Shown: positions 25,003-34,602 of the stretch, one piece after another
How positions within the stretch are numbered: position 1 is the first letter of the stretch
Layout: each line of letters opens with the position of its first letter
Assembly: GCA_905198745.1 (NCBI GenBank)
Contig: CAJKDU010000017.1
Coordinates: 1 to 47,578, forward strand
Reading direction: 5' to 3'
DNA length: 47,578 nucleotides
Origin: an uncultured Prevotella sp.
Lineage (GTDB): Bacteria; Bacteroidota; Bacteroidia; Bacteroidales; Bacteroidaceae
Notes under the pieces: generated by a model
Told to the model about the DNA's origin: nothing
What the model saw: only the letters and a program-made list of their open reading frames with translations
Database searches by the model: none
Translations under genes and position numbers: made by a program

Positions 25003-27108
25003 TCAGTTATAACCGGGGTTCTGCCAGAAGCCTGTAGTGCTGTTAGGCTCTGTGGTGAAGTTCTGCACAGCGTCGCACTCGTTCTGTGGGATAGGACGAT
25101 AGAGATAGTGCTTGCTGGTGTCTTTCTTGATGTTGGGCGATGCCTGGGCATTGTATTTCTCCACATACTCATGGAGCTTGCCTGTGCGTTTCAGGTCGAA
25201 CCAGCGCATCTGCTCACCGCAGAGTTCGATGGCACGCTCCTCGAGAATGGTGTCGAGCGTAGCGTTACCGCTCAGCGTGTTGTCCTGTCCTGCCTTGGCA
25301 CGCACCGAGCGCAGGTCGTTGATGGTCTGCATGGCGGCACCAGCATCACCGAGAGCCAGCTGACATTCTGCCTTGATGAGATACATCTCAGGCATACGCA
25401 TCACGATGGCGTCGCGGCTGGAGATGTCGTGCGTAGGATAGGAAGGATTGTATCTGTTGTCGAGGAACTTCTTCAAGCCCGGGAACGAGCACCAACCGCC
25501 AATCTTGAAGTTGTTGTAGCGACGGTAGCCAGGCTTCTTGTTCTTGGCGCCCCATGCTTCGTCGTCTGCATCATAGGGAGAACTCTTCACGGCAGTTTCC
25601 GTAGGCAAAGCGGTGGCATCATCCATGGATGTATAGACCGGGATATCCCCGCCAGCCATGAATTGAATGCGGTAGCGGTTGTGGGCATAGGCTGCCATCT
25701 TCTTGCCCTCGGGCGAGTTGCCGTCCATAGGGCAGTAGTAGATGGCTGTGTCCTGAAGCAACGGATAATGCTCGGCATTCTGCGAGAGGTCGGGCGAGGC
25801 TATGTCGTAGTGATCGAGCAGCGTGGCCTCGCAGCGCTGGTCGGTAGCCTTGTGAGCTTCAAGCAGTTTCCAGAGGTGAGTGGTGGGCAGATAGCGAGTG
25901 AAGCCACGACCATAGGGCGAGTACTTCTCTGCCACTTCCACCGGCTGTCCTGTCTTCTTACTTGTGATGGTGAGCGACTTGGTGTCCTTGGCACGCACGA
26001 ACACGCAAGTGTTCTTGGTGCCGTTGCCACCCAGGTCGTCGGCTCCGTTGTTCCACATACTGACAAACATGAGGAGCATGGCGCTGCCGCCACGGGCGTA
26101 GCCGGTACGGGTAATCAGACCATTGTACTGCATGGGATCGCCGTCTTCCTGACGGAAGCGATAAGGAATACAGTTGGCCGTAGTAGTCAGATCGCTTGAG
26201 TAAGTGATGCCGAAGAGGGCCTCCTTGTTCGTGTTGTAGCTTTCGTTGTTCATGTCCCACACGTCCTCATAGTTTGAGTAGAGCGATGCGTAGTCGGTGG
26301 CACCGATGACTGCCTCGGCGTCAGCCTGTGCGGCACGGTAAAGGTCTTCCTTGCCCTTGCCGTCGTAGTCGCCGCCTTTGACGGTCTGGTTCAACTGTCC
26401 GCCCAACCATGATGCGGCATAAAGGAGCACGCGTGAGCGCATGGCCTTGGCAGCCCAGTAGTTGGCACGTCCGTCTTTCTTGGTGGTATAGCGAGCCTTG
26501 TCGAACAGGTCGATGGCAGCATCGAGGTCGTTGAGCACCTTGCCGTAGACCTCGTTTTCGGGCATACGTGTAGGTGTCATGTTCTGCGCCGTCACAGGAG
26601 CATCGTTATAGGGCACGGCACCCCAGATGTTCACCATGTGGAAATAGTAGAAGGCGCGCATGAAGTAAGCCTCAGCCAGATACTGCTGCTTCTGTGCCTC
26701 GGAGAGGAACGAAGCCTCGTTGACATACTTGAGGGCATTGTTGCACACGTCTGTGGCACTGTAGAACAGTTCCCAGTACTGGTCCAGACAGGCATTGTCC
26801 GAGTTGTTGCTCTCGAGAGCAGCCGGCGTGATGTCGTATTTCAGGAGTGACTTCTGCTTGTTGTCATAGCCGTAATAGAAGAGGTCGGTGCCCATCTCGC
26901 TGAGTCCGAGTGCTGCTTCCTTGCCGTACCATCCGCGTGCGAAGGTGTAGCAGTTGGCCACAAGTCCGTCTATACCGGCTTGTGTGCTGTATGTAAGGTC
27001 GGCTGTTGTGCCCACCTTGTTGTCTTCCTCGAGGAAGTCAGAGCAAGAGGTGGTGAGACCCATCATCATGGAAGAGGCTACAGCCATCAATAATATCTTT
27101 GTTTTCAT
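25003..27108 (-). CDS. SusD/RagB-family surface glycan-binding lipoprotein
   Basis: This 701-residue lipoprotein has lipobox LTTSC (C22) followed by SDFLEEDN, the usual acidic surface-export region. The TPR-rich SusD fold is shown by YYFHMVNIWGAVPY (about 150-163), AKAMRSRVLLYAASWLGG, and the C-terminal RMPEMYLIKAECQLALGDAGAAMQTINDLR and LDTILEERAIELCGEQMRWFDLKRTGKL blocks. SusD proteins cap the SusC channel and capture oligosaccharides at the cell surface. The ligand cannot be read; the surrounding pectin enzymes suggest pectic oligosaccharides. It lies 16 bases after susC. A short run of about 100 residues around 330-450 is longer than in small SusD proteins and could form a ligand loop. 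Confidence 0.95.
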   Translation of the reverse strand: MKTKILLMAVASSMMMGLTTSCSDFLEEDNKVGTTADLTYSTQAGIDGLVANCYTFARGWYGKEAALGLSEMGTDLFYYGYDNKQKSLLKYDITPAALESNNSDNACLDQYWELFYSATDVCNNALKYVNEASFLSEAQKQQYLAEAYFMRAFYYFHMVNIWGAVPYNDAPVTAQNMTPTRMPENEVYGKVLNDLDAAIDLFDKARYTTKKDGRANYWAAKAMRSRVLLYAASWLGGQLNQTVKGGDYDGKGKEDLYRAAQADAEAVIGATDYASLYSNYEDVWDMNNESYNTNKEALFGITYSSDLTTTANCIPYRFRQEDGDPMQYNGLITRTGYARGGSAMLLMFVSMWNNGADDLGGNGTKNTCVFVRAKDTKSLTITSKKTGQPVEVAEKYSPYGRGFTRYLPTTHLWKLLEAHKATDQRCEATLLDHYDIASPDLSQNAEHYPLLQDTAIYYCPMDGNSPEGKKMAAYAHNRYRIQFMAGGDIPVYTSMDDATALPTETAVKSSPYDADDEAWGAKNKKPGYRRYNNFKIGGWCSFPGLKKFLDNRYNPSYPTHDISSRDAIVMRMPEMYLIKAECQLALGDAGAAMQTINDLRSVRAKAGQDNTLSGNATLDTILEERAIELCGEQMRWFDLKRTGKLHEYVEKYNAQASPNIKKDTSKHYLYRPIPQNECDAVQNFTTEPNSTTGFWQNPGYN

Positions 27109-27124
27109 GTTGTTTGCAATGTTT

Positions 27125-30100
27125 TTAGAATACTACATTAAATCCGAGAACTACCTGCTTCTGCATAGGGAAGGCGATGCTTCCGCCACGCTCCGGGTCA
27201 TAGTTGTCAATCTTGCTCCAAGTGATGAAGTTCTTCATTGAGCAGTAGACGCGTGCGCTGCTCATGCCAATGGTGTGGAGCCACTTGGCGGGCACGTTGT
27301 AAGAAAGGGTGATGTCCTTGATTTTGAGGTAGTCAGCCTTCTCGTAGAGGAATGCAGAAGTGTAGGCTGAGTAGAGCTTGTTGTCGCTCAAGCCTGGGTT
27401 CGGGAACTTGGCACCCTGGTTGGAAGGTGTCCAGTAATCAATGTCACCCCAGTTGGCCGACTCGTAGTTGAGTTGCTTGTTCATGTCGTAGGCAATGTAG
27501 CCGCCTAGACGTGCCATGAGCTGTACGCTCAGCGAGAAGTCCTTGTAGGTGAAGGTGTTGTTCATGCCGAACACGTGGTTCGGGTCTTTGTTGTAGAGCA
27601 CACGGTCTTCGGAGTCGATGGTGCCGTTGTCGTTGCTGTCGCAGATTTTGGGCGAGCCGGGTGTGCCGTAGCCTGAAGCAAACTTAGGAGCGTTGCCGTC
27701 GTGACGTGCCTTGTAGGCCTCCACATACTGGTCGAACTCGCCGATGCCCCATTCTCCGTCTACACGGTAGTCATAGAAGGCGTTGACACGGTTGCCCACG
27801 AACAGGCCGTTGGTGCCTGAAACATACTTGTTCACGCCGCCGGTGAGCTCTGTAATCTCATCCTTGAAGTGAGAATAGCTCCAGTTGGCAGTCCAGTCGA
27901 AGTCCTTGGTGCGTACGATGTCTGTGGTGAGCGACACTTCCAGACCTTGTCCCTTGGTCTTGCCGATGTTGTCGATGATGTTGGGGAAGGAAGAAGCTGG
28001 GCCGGTCTTGTAGAAGAGCAGGTCGTAGGTCTTGTTCCAATAGTAGTCGATGCTACCGCTGATGCGTCCGTTAAGGAATCCGAAGTCGAGACCGAGGTTG
28101 AACGAAGAGGTCTTCTCCCAAGTCAGGTTAGAGTTGCCCATAGAGCTTGGAATGTTGCCTGCCACGTCCTTACCGCCGAGATAATAATAATAGGTGTTGG
28201 TGCTCAGCGTGGCGAGGGTTGAGTAAGCGTCGATGGCGGCGTTGCCCGAGAGACCCCAAGAAGCACGGAGCTTCAAGTTGCTGAGCCACTTGGTGTCCTT
28301 GAGCCAGTCTTCCTCGATGAGTCTCCATCCGGCAGCCACTGAGGGGAAGTAGCCCCACTTGTGGCCCTTGGCGAGTGTGGAAGAACCGTCGGCACGGAGA
28401 GAAGCGGTGAGCAGATACTTGCTTGCGTAGGAATAGTTCACGCGGCCGAAGAATGAGAGCATGCTTGTCTTGACATAGGAAGAGGTGGTCACGGGAGTGA
28501 GAATCTTCGACAGGTCGTAGAAGGAGCTCTTGTAGTAGTGTGTGGAACCGGCATCGCCCTCGATGACGCTGCCTTCTGTTACGGTCTGAGTCAACTCATG
28601 GCCGAGGAGGAAGGTCAGGTCGTGGTCTTTGGCAATGGTGGTATTGTAGTTGATGGTGTTGTCCCAGGTGAGGCTGGTGTTGTTGCTTCTTGTCTGCTTG
28701 ATGTAGGAAGTTGTAGGCTTCTCGAAGCGTGACTGGCTCTGATAGTCCTGGTAGAGACCATTGCGCGAGTCGCTGCGGTCAACGGCAAACATGGAGCGGA
28801 GGTTCAGACCCTTGAGCGGTGTGAGTTCCACATAGGCATTGCCGAAGAAGCGGGTAGACTCGGTGTTGTTCTGATAGGCACCGTCCACGTCGTCGAGCAA
28901 CGGCGAGCAGTGGTTGGCATACCATGGGTTAGGATTGGTGTTGATGGTGCCGTCTGTGAGATAAGGGTGAGTGATGGTGGTCATCTTCATGGCCTGGCTG
29001 TAGACGCCGGAGTTGCGGCGGTTCCAGTTCTTGTAGGTGAAGAGCAGGCTGGTGCCCACCTTGACCATCTTGTTCACTTTGTGGTCAATGTTCACCTTGC
29101 CGTTGTAGCGGTCCATCTGGTCGTTCTTCATCAGTCCGCGGTCGTAGAGGGCGCCGAGCGAAACGTTGAAGTTGGTCTTGTCGTTACCGCCTGTCACGTT
29201 GACCTCGATGTTCTGTGAAGTACTGTTCTTGAGGATAAGGTCGCCCCAGTTGGTGTACGACTTGTCATTATAGATGTCGAGTGTGGATGTTCCGTCGGCC
29301 AATGACTGGTCGAGCACATACTCTGCGGTGATGCCCTGTGCAATGGCGTTGTAGGCTTCCAGGCTCAGGTCGCCACCCTTAATCCACTGCTGGTAGATAG
29401 CCTTGTCCATGAGTCGCTGCACCTCGCGGTCGCCATACATGGAGTGGGCAGCCTGAGTGGCACTGTTGAACGAATTGTAGAAGTTAACGCCCACCTTGGT
29501 CTTGCCGGCCTTGCCGCGCTTGGTGGTGATGATGATCACACCGTTGGCGCCACGCGTACCGTAGATGGCTGTAGACGATGCGTCCTTCAGCACTTCCATA
29601 GACTCAATGTCGGACGGGTTGATATCGAGTGTTGAACCGTAAGCCACACCGTCAACGAGGATAAGCGGGTCGTTGGAGGCGAGGAGCGAACGGGCACCAC
29701 GCAGGTTGATGCTCACGCCCGAACCCGACTCACCGCTCGACTGCTGGAGGTCCATGCCAGGAATCTTGGCCTGCATGGCCTGCATGGCGTTGCTGGTGGC
29801 GACGTTCTTCATGTCGTCAGATTTCAGGGAAGCCACGGCTCCGGTGAGGTCGCGCTTCTTCACCACGCCGTAACCGATGACCACGAGTTCGTCGAGGTCT
29901 TGCTTGTATTCTTCGAGTACAATGTCAACACTGGAACGGTTGCCCACGTTGACCGACTTCTTCTTATATCCTATATAAGAGATGTTAAGCACCGAGTTGG
30001 GCGCCACGTTGTTGAGGGTGAAGTTACCGTCGAGATCCGTGATGGCTCCGGTCTTGTCACCAACCATGACGCTCACGCCAATCATCGGCTCGCCGTGAGA

Positions 30101-30199
30101 GTCTTTCACTGTACCCTTTATCGCTTTCTGCGCAAACATGGCACAGGAAACGACTAGCAATAGTGAGGCCATAAAGCCCCTCTTGAGTTGTTGATACAT
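27125..30199 (-). CDS. SusC/RagA-family TonB-dependent outer-membrane transporter
   Basis: This 1024-residue outer-membrane protein has a signal peptide (cleavage MFA|Q24). An N-terminal carboxypeptidase-regulatory-like domain (about 27-105, KGTVKDSHGEPMIGVSVMVG to SVDIVLEE) is followed by the TonB-box region DELVVIGYG (about 113-121). The plug carries VDGVAYGSTLDINPSDIES and STAIYGTRGANGVIIITTK. The 22-strand barrel ends KQVVLGFNVVF with the C-terminal aromatic residue used for outer-membrane insertion. With SusD it forms a pedal-bin importer for oligosaccharides. There is no SusE/SusF-like gene or enzyme in the same transcript, so surface processing would depend on neighbours such as PL1, CE8 and PL9. 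Confidence 0.96.
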   Translation of the reverse strand: MYQQLKRGFMASLLLVVSCAMFAQKAIKGTVKDSHGEPMIGVSVMVGDKTGAITDLDGNFTLNNVAPNSVLNISYIGYKKKSVNVGNRSSVDIVLEEYKQDLDELVVIGYGVVKKRDLTGAVASLKSDDMKNVATSNAMQAMQAKIPGMDLQQSSGESGSGVSINLRGARSLLASNDPLILVDGVAYGSTLDINPSDIESMEVLKDASSTAIYGTRGANGVIIITTKRGKAGKTKVGVNFYNSFNSATQAAHSMYGDREVQRLMDKAIYQQWIKGGDLSLEAYNAIAQGITAEYVLDQSLADGTSTLDIYNDKSYTNWGDLILKNSTSQNIEVNVTGGNDKTNFNVSLGALYDRGLMKNDQMDRYNGKVNIDHKVNKMVKVGTSLLFTYKNWNRRNSGVYSQAMKMTTITHPYLTDGTINTNPNPWYANHCSPLLDDVDGAYQNNTESTRFFGNAYVELTPLKGLNLRSMFAVDRSDSRNGLYQDYQSQSRFEKPTTSYIKQTRSNNTSLTWDNTINYNTTIAKDHDLTFLLGHELTQTVTEGSVIEGDAGSTHYYKSSFYDLSKILTPVTTSSYVKTSMLSFFGRVNYSYASKYLLTASLRADGSSTLAKGHKWGYFPSVAAGWRLIEEDWLKDTKWLSNLKLRASWGLSGNAAIDAYSTLATLSTNTYYYYLGGKDVAGNIPSSMGNSNLTWEKTSSFNLGLDFGFLNGRISGSIDYYWNKTYDLLFYKTGPASSFPNIIDNIGKTKGQGLEVSLTTDIVRTKDFDWTANWSYSHFKDEITELTGGVNKYVSGTNGLFVGNRVNAFYDYRVDGEWGIGEFDQYVEAYKARHDGNAPKFASGYGTPGSPKICDSNDNGTIDSEDRVLYNKDPNHVFGMNNTFTYKDFSLSVQLMARLGGYIAYDMNKQLNYESANWGDIDYWTPSNQGAKFPNPGLSDNKLYSAYTSAFLYEKADYLKIKDITLSYNVPAKWLHTIGMSSARVYCSMKNFITWSKIDNYDPERGGSIAFPMQKQVVLGFNVVF

Positions 30200-30334
30200 A
30201 ATGTTTGTTTTAGTTTAGTTTTGTTTTGGATAATGATTGATTATATATAAAATTCAGTTAGGTTGCCTTTTTAAAATTAGGTATTGCCTTTTCATTAAAT
30301 CTTTTAGTTAGGAGTTTCCTCACGGAAATTGGCG

Positions 30335-30342
30335 CAAAGATA
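30335..30342 (-). promoter_or_regulatory. candidate -7 box for susC
   Basis: The minus strand reads TATCTTTG, matching TAnnTTTG, and predicts a leader of about 130 bases. There is no clear TTTG at -33, consistent with a promoter that needs an activator. The long leader leaves room for post-transcriptional control, but no fold was identified. Confidence 0.35.
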
Positions 30343-30598
30343 TAAAAATAAATCAATGTTTGTTGTTTTTTAACCCACTTTAACAACATTGTTGTGAAAG
30401 ATTTTTCGACTTCTTCCCTATGTTTCCTGCTTGTTGTCTGCTTTGCTGAAGGCCACGTTGTTCATTTCTTTTCCTTGGTTCAAAGCCCGGACGACGCTTC
30501 CATAGTCCTGGAATAGCACCTTAATTGAATAGACTATATGTATCACACCTTATTGATGTAAAAATCAATGCAACTCTCTGGGTTACAGTCTACTTTCT

Positions 30599-30683
30599 CC
30601 CTTTCAGGACGTACGTACAGGCCATGCTACCCTGGGTGTCGCTTCGCTTGCCCTGAGCTGGGTACAGGCTGAGCTTTCAGCCC
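30599..30683 (-). repeat. GGGCTGAAA intergenic repeat, copy B
   Basis: Read on the minus strand, it starts GGGCTGAAAG-CTCAGCC and continues GTACCCAGCTCAGGGCAAGC then GCGACACCCTGGGT. It aligns with copy A at 552-633 for about 55 bases and then diverges. Its far end is CCTGAAAGGG, so it lacks the perfect terminal inverted repeat of copy A. It lies about 400 bases upstream of susC. Confidence 0.65.
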
Positions 30684-30814
30684 GCCTTTTTATGCTATCC
30701 GAAACATGATATTAAAAATCTCACTCCACTTTCCAAATGAACCGGAAAACAGACTTTCAAGGATGTAATCAGTGACTGGAGGATGTTTTCATACATTGTA
30801 AAAGTTTGTTAATG

Positions 30815-30936
30815 TGCCATTAGCATATTGTTACTCTGCCATTAACAGGCCGTTAGTATGCCAGTAGCAGTGCATTAGTCTGCCACTAACGCTCCGTTAA
30901 CCTGCCATTAGCGAATCATTACTCTGCCGTTGAAAC
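30815..30936. repeat. five and a half tandem 22-base units (2 x 11), array 2
   Basis: Units start TGCC at 30815, 30837, 30859, 30881, 30903 and 30925, exactly 22 bases apart and without spacers. Each unit has two 11-base halves with a TTAG, TTAA or TTAC core (CTAA or AGTAG in diverged halves), for example TGCCATTAGCG then AATCATTACTC. A further half unit, GTTTGTTAATG, precedes the first at 30804. The units are more diverged than array 1, but period, phasing and one half unit (GCCACTAACGC) are shared. Confidence 0.75.
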
Positions 30937-31032
30937 ATTTTTTCCTGCACGCAGACAGGTAAATTCAACACGCTTAGAGTGTATTTGAAACTTAAATTAA
31001 GTAAAAACCAAAGGTATTCGAAAAGTTTGCAT

Positions 31033-31040
31033 TACTTTTG
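31033..31040 (+). promoter_or_regulatory. candidate -7 box for the GH3-like gene
   Basis: TACTTTTG matches TAnnTTTG, 31 bases before the start codon. The -33 TTTG is missing at the expected place; the phased 22-base array ends 96 bases upstream and might supply activator sites. Confidence 0.4.
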
Positions 31041-31071
31041 TAGGCTTAAACGATATACACCTATTATAAAG

Positions 31072-32598
31072 ATGAGTCTAACAAGTATAGCAAGAATAGC
31101 GTTCCTCAAGCGACAGCGCGAACTCCAGAAGCACATTCACGGAGCCGAGGAACTGCAGCAACAGGTGCTCGCCCGACTGGTGGACGAAGCCAAGGACACC
31201 GAATACGGACGCAACCACCTCTACAGCATGACACGCACCTACGACGACTTTGCCCGCAACGTGCCGGTCAACACCTACGAGGAACTCAAGGGCGACATAG
31301 ACCGTATGCGCCACGGCGAGCGCGACGTGCTCTGGCCGGGCACCGTGAAATGGTATGCCAAGTCGTCGGGCACCACCAACGACAAGTCGAAGTTCATCCC
31401 CGTTTCCGACGAGGGACTGCACAACATCCACTATGCCGGCGGCCGCGACTGCGTGGCGCTCTATCTGCGCAACAACCCCAAAAGCCGCATGTTCGACGGC
31501 AAGGGACTGATTCTCGGCGGCAGCCACTCGCCCAACTACAACGTGTCGGGCAGCCTGGTGGGCGACCTGAGCGCCATCCTCATAGAGAACATCAACCCGT
31601 TGGTCAACCTGGTGCGCGTGCCCAAGAAGCAGACTGCCCTGCTCTCCGACTTCGAGGTGAAGCGCGACCGCATAGCCCACGAGACCCTGAACAAGAACGT
31701 GACCAACCTGAGCGGCGTGCCCTCGTGGATGCTCTCCGTGCTGGTGCGCGTCATGGAACTCACCGGCAAGCAACATCTGGAAGAGGTGTGGCCCAACCTG
31801 GAAGTGTTCTTCCACGGCGGCATAGCCTTCACTCCCTACCGCAAGCAGTATGAGCGCCTCATCACCAAGAGCGACATGCACTACATGGAAACCTACAATG
31901 CCAGCGAGGGATTCTTCGGCCTGCAGAACGACCCCACCGACTCTGCCATGCTCCTCATGCTCGACTACGACGTGTTCTACGAGTTCATCCCCATGGACGA
32001 ATTCGGCACCGACAGCCCCACTGTGGTTCCGCTTTGGGGCATCGAGACCGGCAAGAACTATGCCATGCTCATCTCCACCTCGTGCGGACTGTGGCGCTAC
32101 ATGATTGGCGACACCGTGATGTTCACCCAGAAAGACCCCTATAAGTTTGTCATCACGGGCCGCACCAAGAACTTCATCAACGCCTTCGGCGAAGAACTCA
32201 TCGTCGACAATGCCGAGAAAGGACTTGCATACGCTTGTCAGCAGACCGGTGCCGAAGTGCAGGAATACACGGCAGCACCCGTCTACATGGACGACAACGC
32301 CAAGTGTCGCCACCAGTGGCTCATAGAGTTCAGCAAGCAACCCGCCGACGTGCAGCAGTTTGCCCAACTGCTCGACAGGAAGTTGCAGGAAATCAACAGC
32401 GACTACGAGGCCAAGCGCTACAAGGACATCACCCTGCAGCACCTCGAAATAGTGGTGGCACGCCAAGGACTCTTCAACGACTGGCTCAAGAGTAAAGGCA
32501 AGCTGGGAGGCCAGCACAAGGTGCCCCGACTCTCCAACAGCCGCAAGAACCTCGACGAACTGCTGAAGATGAACCAAAAGAAAGAAGAATTGAAGTGA
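31072..32598 (+). CDS. GH3-family acyl-adenylate-forming protein (auxin-responsive GH3 fold)
   Basis: This 508-residue cytoplasmic protein belongs to the same fold family as plant GH3 acyl-acid amido synthetases; it is not a glycoside hydrolase. The three nucleotide motifs are visible: SSGTTNDKSKFIPVS (about 97-111), the YNASEGFFGLQ block (about 275-285), and the VITGRTKNFINAFGEEL segment (about 359-375). In plants these enzymes adenylate a carboxylic acid and join it to an amino acid. In Bacteroidetes the substrate is unknown. The start at 31072 was chosen because the upstream in-frame extension overlaps the promoter. The Ig-like lipoprotein follows after 42 bases and the DUF3108 gene after that, so they may be one operon. 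Codon use is rather GC-rich compared with the regulator at 36905. Confidence 0.85.
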   Translation: MSLTSIARIAFLKRQRELQKHIHGAEELQQQVLARLVDEAKDTEYGRNHLYSMTRTYDDFARNVPVNTYEELKGDIDRMRHGERDVLWPGTVKWYAKSSGTTNDKSKFIPVSDEGLHNIHYAGGRDCVALYLRNNPKSRMFDGKGLILGGSHSPNYNVSGSLVGDLSAILIENINPLVNLVRVPKKQTALLSDFEVKRDRIAHETLNKNVTNLSGVPSWMLSVLVRVMELTGKQHLEEVWPNLEVFFHGGIAFTPYRKQYERLITKSDMHYMETYNASEGFFGLQNDPTDSAMLLMLDYDVFYEFIPMDEFGTDSPTVVPLWGIETGKNYAMLISTSCGLWRYMIGDTVMFTQKDPYKFVITGRTKNFINAFGEELIVDNAEKGLAYACQQTGAEVQEYTAAPVYMDDNAKCRHQWLIEFSKQPADVQQFAQLLDRKLQEINSDYEAKRYKDITLQHLEIVVARQGLFNDWLKSKGKLGGQHKVPRLSNSRKNLDELLKMNQKKEELK

Positions 32599-32640
32599 GC
32601 AAGGCTCTCCACCTCCCTGCTTCACCATTAAACAATACCC

Positions 32641-34602
32641 ATGCACAACAACAGACCGAACATATCCCGAAGCCTCGGCTTCCTCACAGCCCTGATGCTC
32701 CTGCTGAGTTTCTACTCGTGCGCCAAGATGGGACAGCCCGACGGCGGATGGTATGACGAGACTCCGCCACGCATTGTGGGCTGTACGCCAGCCGACAAGG
32801 GTGTAGGCGCCAAGCAACGCAAGGTGTACATCAACTTCGACGAATACATCAAGATGGACAATGCCACCGAGAAAGTGGTGGTATCGCCTCCACAGATGGA
32901 AGCACCGGAAATCAAGGCAGAAGGCAAGCGCATCAGCGTGACGCTCAAGGACTCGCTCAAGGACAACACCACCTACACCATCGACTTCTCCGACGCCATC
33001 TCCGACAACAACGAGGGCAACCCGCTGGGCAACTACACCTACAGTTTCTCCACGGGCAGCGAGATAGACACACTCCAGGTGTCGGGCCACGTGCTCGACG
33101 CCAGCAACCTGGAGCCTGTCAAGGGCATCCTCGTAGGACTCTACAGCGACCTTGCCGACTCGGCCTTCACCACCAAGCCCCTGCTCCGCGTGGCACGCAC
33201 CGACAGCCGCGGCATCTTCATCATCAAGGGCATCAAGCCTGGCAACTACAAGGTCTATGCCTTGCAGGATATGGACGGCAACTACATGTACAGCCAGAAG
33301 AGCGAGATGCTCGCCTTCAGCACGGACGTGCTCACCCCAAGCTTCAAGCCCGACGTGCGACAGGACACCATCTGGCGTGACTCACTGCGCATCGACTCCA
33401 TCAAGCGCGTCAACTACACCCACTTCCTGCCCGACGACATTGTGCTGCGGGCCTTCACCGAGAAACAAACCGACCGCTACCTGCTGAAGACTGAACGCGC
33501 CAACCCCGACCGGTTTAGCCTCTACTTCAGCTACGGCAACCAGGAACTGCCCCGCATCAAGGGACTGAACTTCAACGAAAAGGAAGCCTTCATCCTTGAA
33601 GCCACCCCACAGCGCGACACACTCACCTACTGGCTCCGCGACACACTCCTGGTCAACCAGGACACACTCCGCATGCAGCTCCAGTATCTCATGACAGACT
33701 CCACAGGCAACCTCGTGTGGCAGACCGACACCACCGAGATGCTTGCCAAGACATCCTACGAACGCCGCATGAAAGACAAGCAGAAGGACTACGAGAAGTG
33801 GAAGAAGAAACAGGAAAAGCTGGAGAAAGACGGTATGCCTTTCGAAAAGGAATATCCCGCGGCACCGCTCGACGTGAAATATGACGCTCCGTCGGTGCTC
33901 GACCCTGACCATAACATATCCATCACCATGCCGTCGCCCCTGGCTCGATGCGACACACTGAAACTGCATCTCTATGCCAAGCACGACACCTTGTGGTACA
34001 GAGCACCCTTCGTGTTCCGCCAAGACACGCTCTCCACAGGACGGCGCTACCAGTTCATGGCAGAATGGAAACCCGGAGTGGAATATAGCCTGGAAGTGGA
34101 TTCCGCCGCCTTCACCGACATCTACGGCAAAGTGTCGAACCCCTACAAGCAGGGCTTCAAGGTGGGCAGCGAGGAAGAATACGCCACCCTGATATTCGAC
34201 CTTCCGGAGATGGCAGACACTGCTGTGGTGGTGCAGCTGCTCGACCAGTCGGACAAGGTGGTCAAAGAGGTGCAGACAAACAACGGCACCGCCGAACTCT
34301 TCTATCTGAAACCCGGCACCTACTATGCCCGAATGTTTATCGACGCCAACCGCAACGGCATCTGGGACACGGGGTGCTATGCCGAACACCGGCAAGCGGA
34401 AACAGTGTATTACTATCCGGAAAAGTTGGAGTGCAAAGCCAAGTGGGATGTAACCCGTACGTGGAATCCCACTGCACGTGAAGTATGCCAGCAGAAACCG
34501 TCGGCCATCACCAAACAGAAGGCAGACAAGAAGAAGTCCGTGCAGCACCGCAACGCCGAACGGGCACGCAAGTTAGGAATTCAATACATCCCGAAAATAT
34601 GA
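32641..34602 (+). CDS. Ig-like (Big_5) domain lipoprotein
   Basis: This 653-residue lipoprotein has lipobox LSFYSC (C27). A Big_5-type Ig-like domain (about 40-140, TPPRIVGCTPADKGVGAKQRKVYINF) is followed by a carboxypeptidase-regulatory-like beta sandwich (about 145-225, VSGHVLDASNLEPVKGILVGLY to KVYALQDMDGN). A long central region includes a charged coiled-coil stretch (about 377-397, DKQKDYEKWKKKQEKLEKD), then beta-rich C-terminal modules with DANRNGIWDTG. No catalytic motif was found. It is probably a cell-envelope structural or assembly factor. It follows the GH3-like gene by 42 bases, and its stop overlaps the start of the DUF3108 gene by four bases, which links their expression. Confidence 0.8.
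   Translation: MHNNRPNISRSLGFLTALMLLLSFYSCAKMGQPDGGWYDETPPRIVGCTPADKGVGAKQRKVYINFDEYIKMDNATEKVVVSPPQMEAPEIKAEGKRISVTLKDSLKDNTTYTIDFSDAISDNNEGNPLGNYTYSFSTGSEIDTLQVSGHVLDASNLEPVKGILVGLYSDLADSAFTTKPLLRVARTDSRGIFIIKGIKPGNYKVYALQDMDGNYMYSQKSEMLAFSTDVLTPSFKPDVRQDTIWRDSLRIDSIKRVNYTHFLPDDIVLRAFTEKQTDRYLLKTERANPDRFSLYFSYGNQELPRIKGLNFNEKEAFILEATPQRDTLTYWLRDTLLVNQDTLRMQLQYLMTDSTGNLVWQTDTTEMLAKTSYERRMKDKQKDYEKWKKKQEKLEKDGMPFEKEYPAAPLDVKYDAPSVLDPDHNISITMPSPLARCDTLKLHLYAKHDTLWYRAPFVFRQDTLSTGRRYQFMAEWKPGVEYSLEVDSAAFTDIYGKVSNPYKQGFKVGSEEEYATLIFDLPEMADTAVVVQLLDQSDKVVKEVQTNNGTAELFYLKPGTYYARMFIDANRNGIWDTGCYAEHRQAETVYYYPEKLECKAKWDVTRTWNPTAREVCQQKPSAITKQKADKKKSVQHRNAERARKLGIQYIPKI

Larger units (their letters stand above)
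30200..31071. other. intergenic region between susC and the GH3-like gene
   Basis: This 872-base region between divergent genes contains a -7 box for susC (30335-30342), a GGGCTGAAA repeat (30599-30683), a phased 22-base array (30815-30936) and a -7 box for the GH3-like gene (31033-31040). The section 30380-30598 shows no gene, hairpin or promoter that I can support. Confidence 0.7.

Noticed and set aside
30200..30334. Riboswitch or other structured leader of susC
   Set aside because: The leader is long enough, but I could not find a conserved fold or convincing stems by eye.
31078..33090. Long open frame of 670 codons on the minus strand
   Set aside because: It is antisense to the GH3-like gene and the lipoprotein gene, has no domain-like composition (runs of V, H and E typical of shadow frames), and no promoter. 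The opposite strand carries recognisable enzymes.
33382..34548. Open frame of 388 codons on the minus strand
   Set aside because: Antisense to the Ig-like lipoprotein; cysteine/valine-rich shadow with no recognisable motif.
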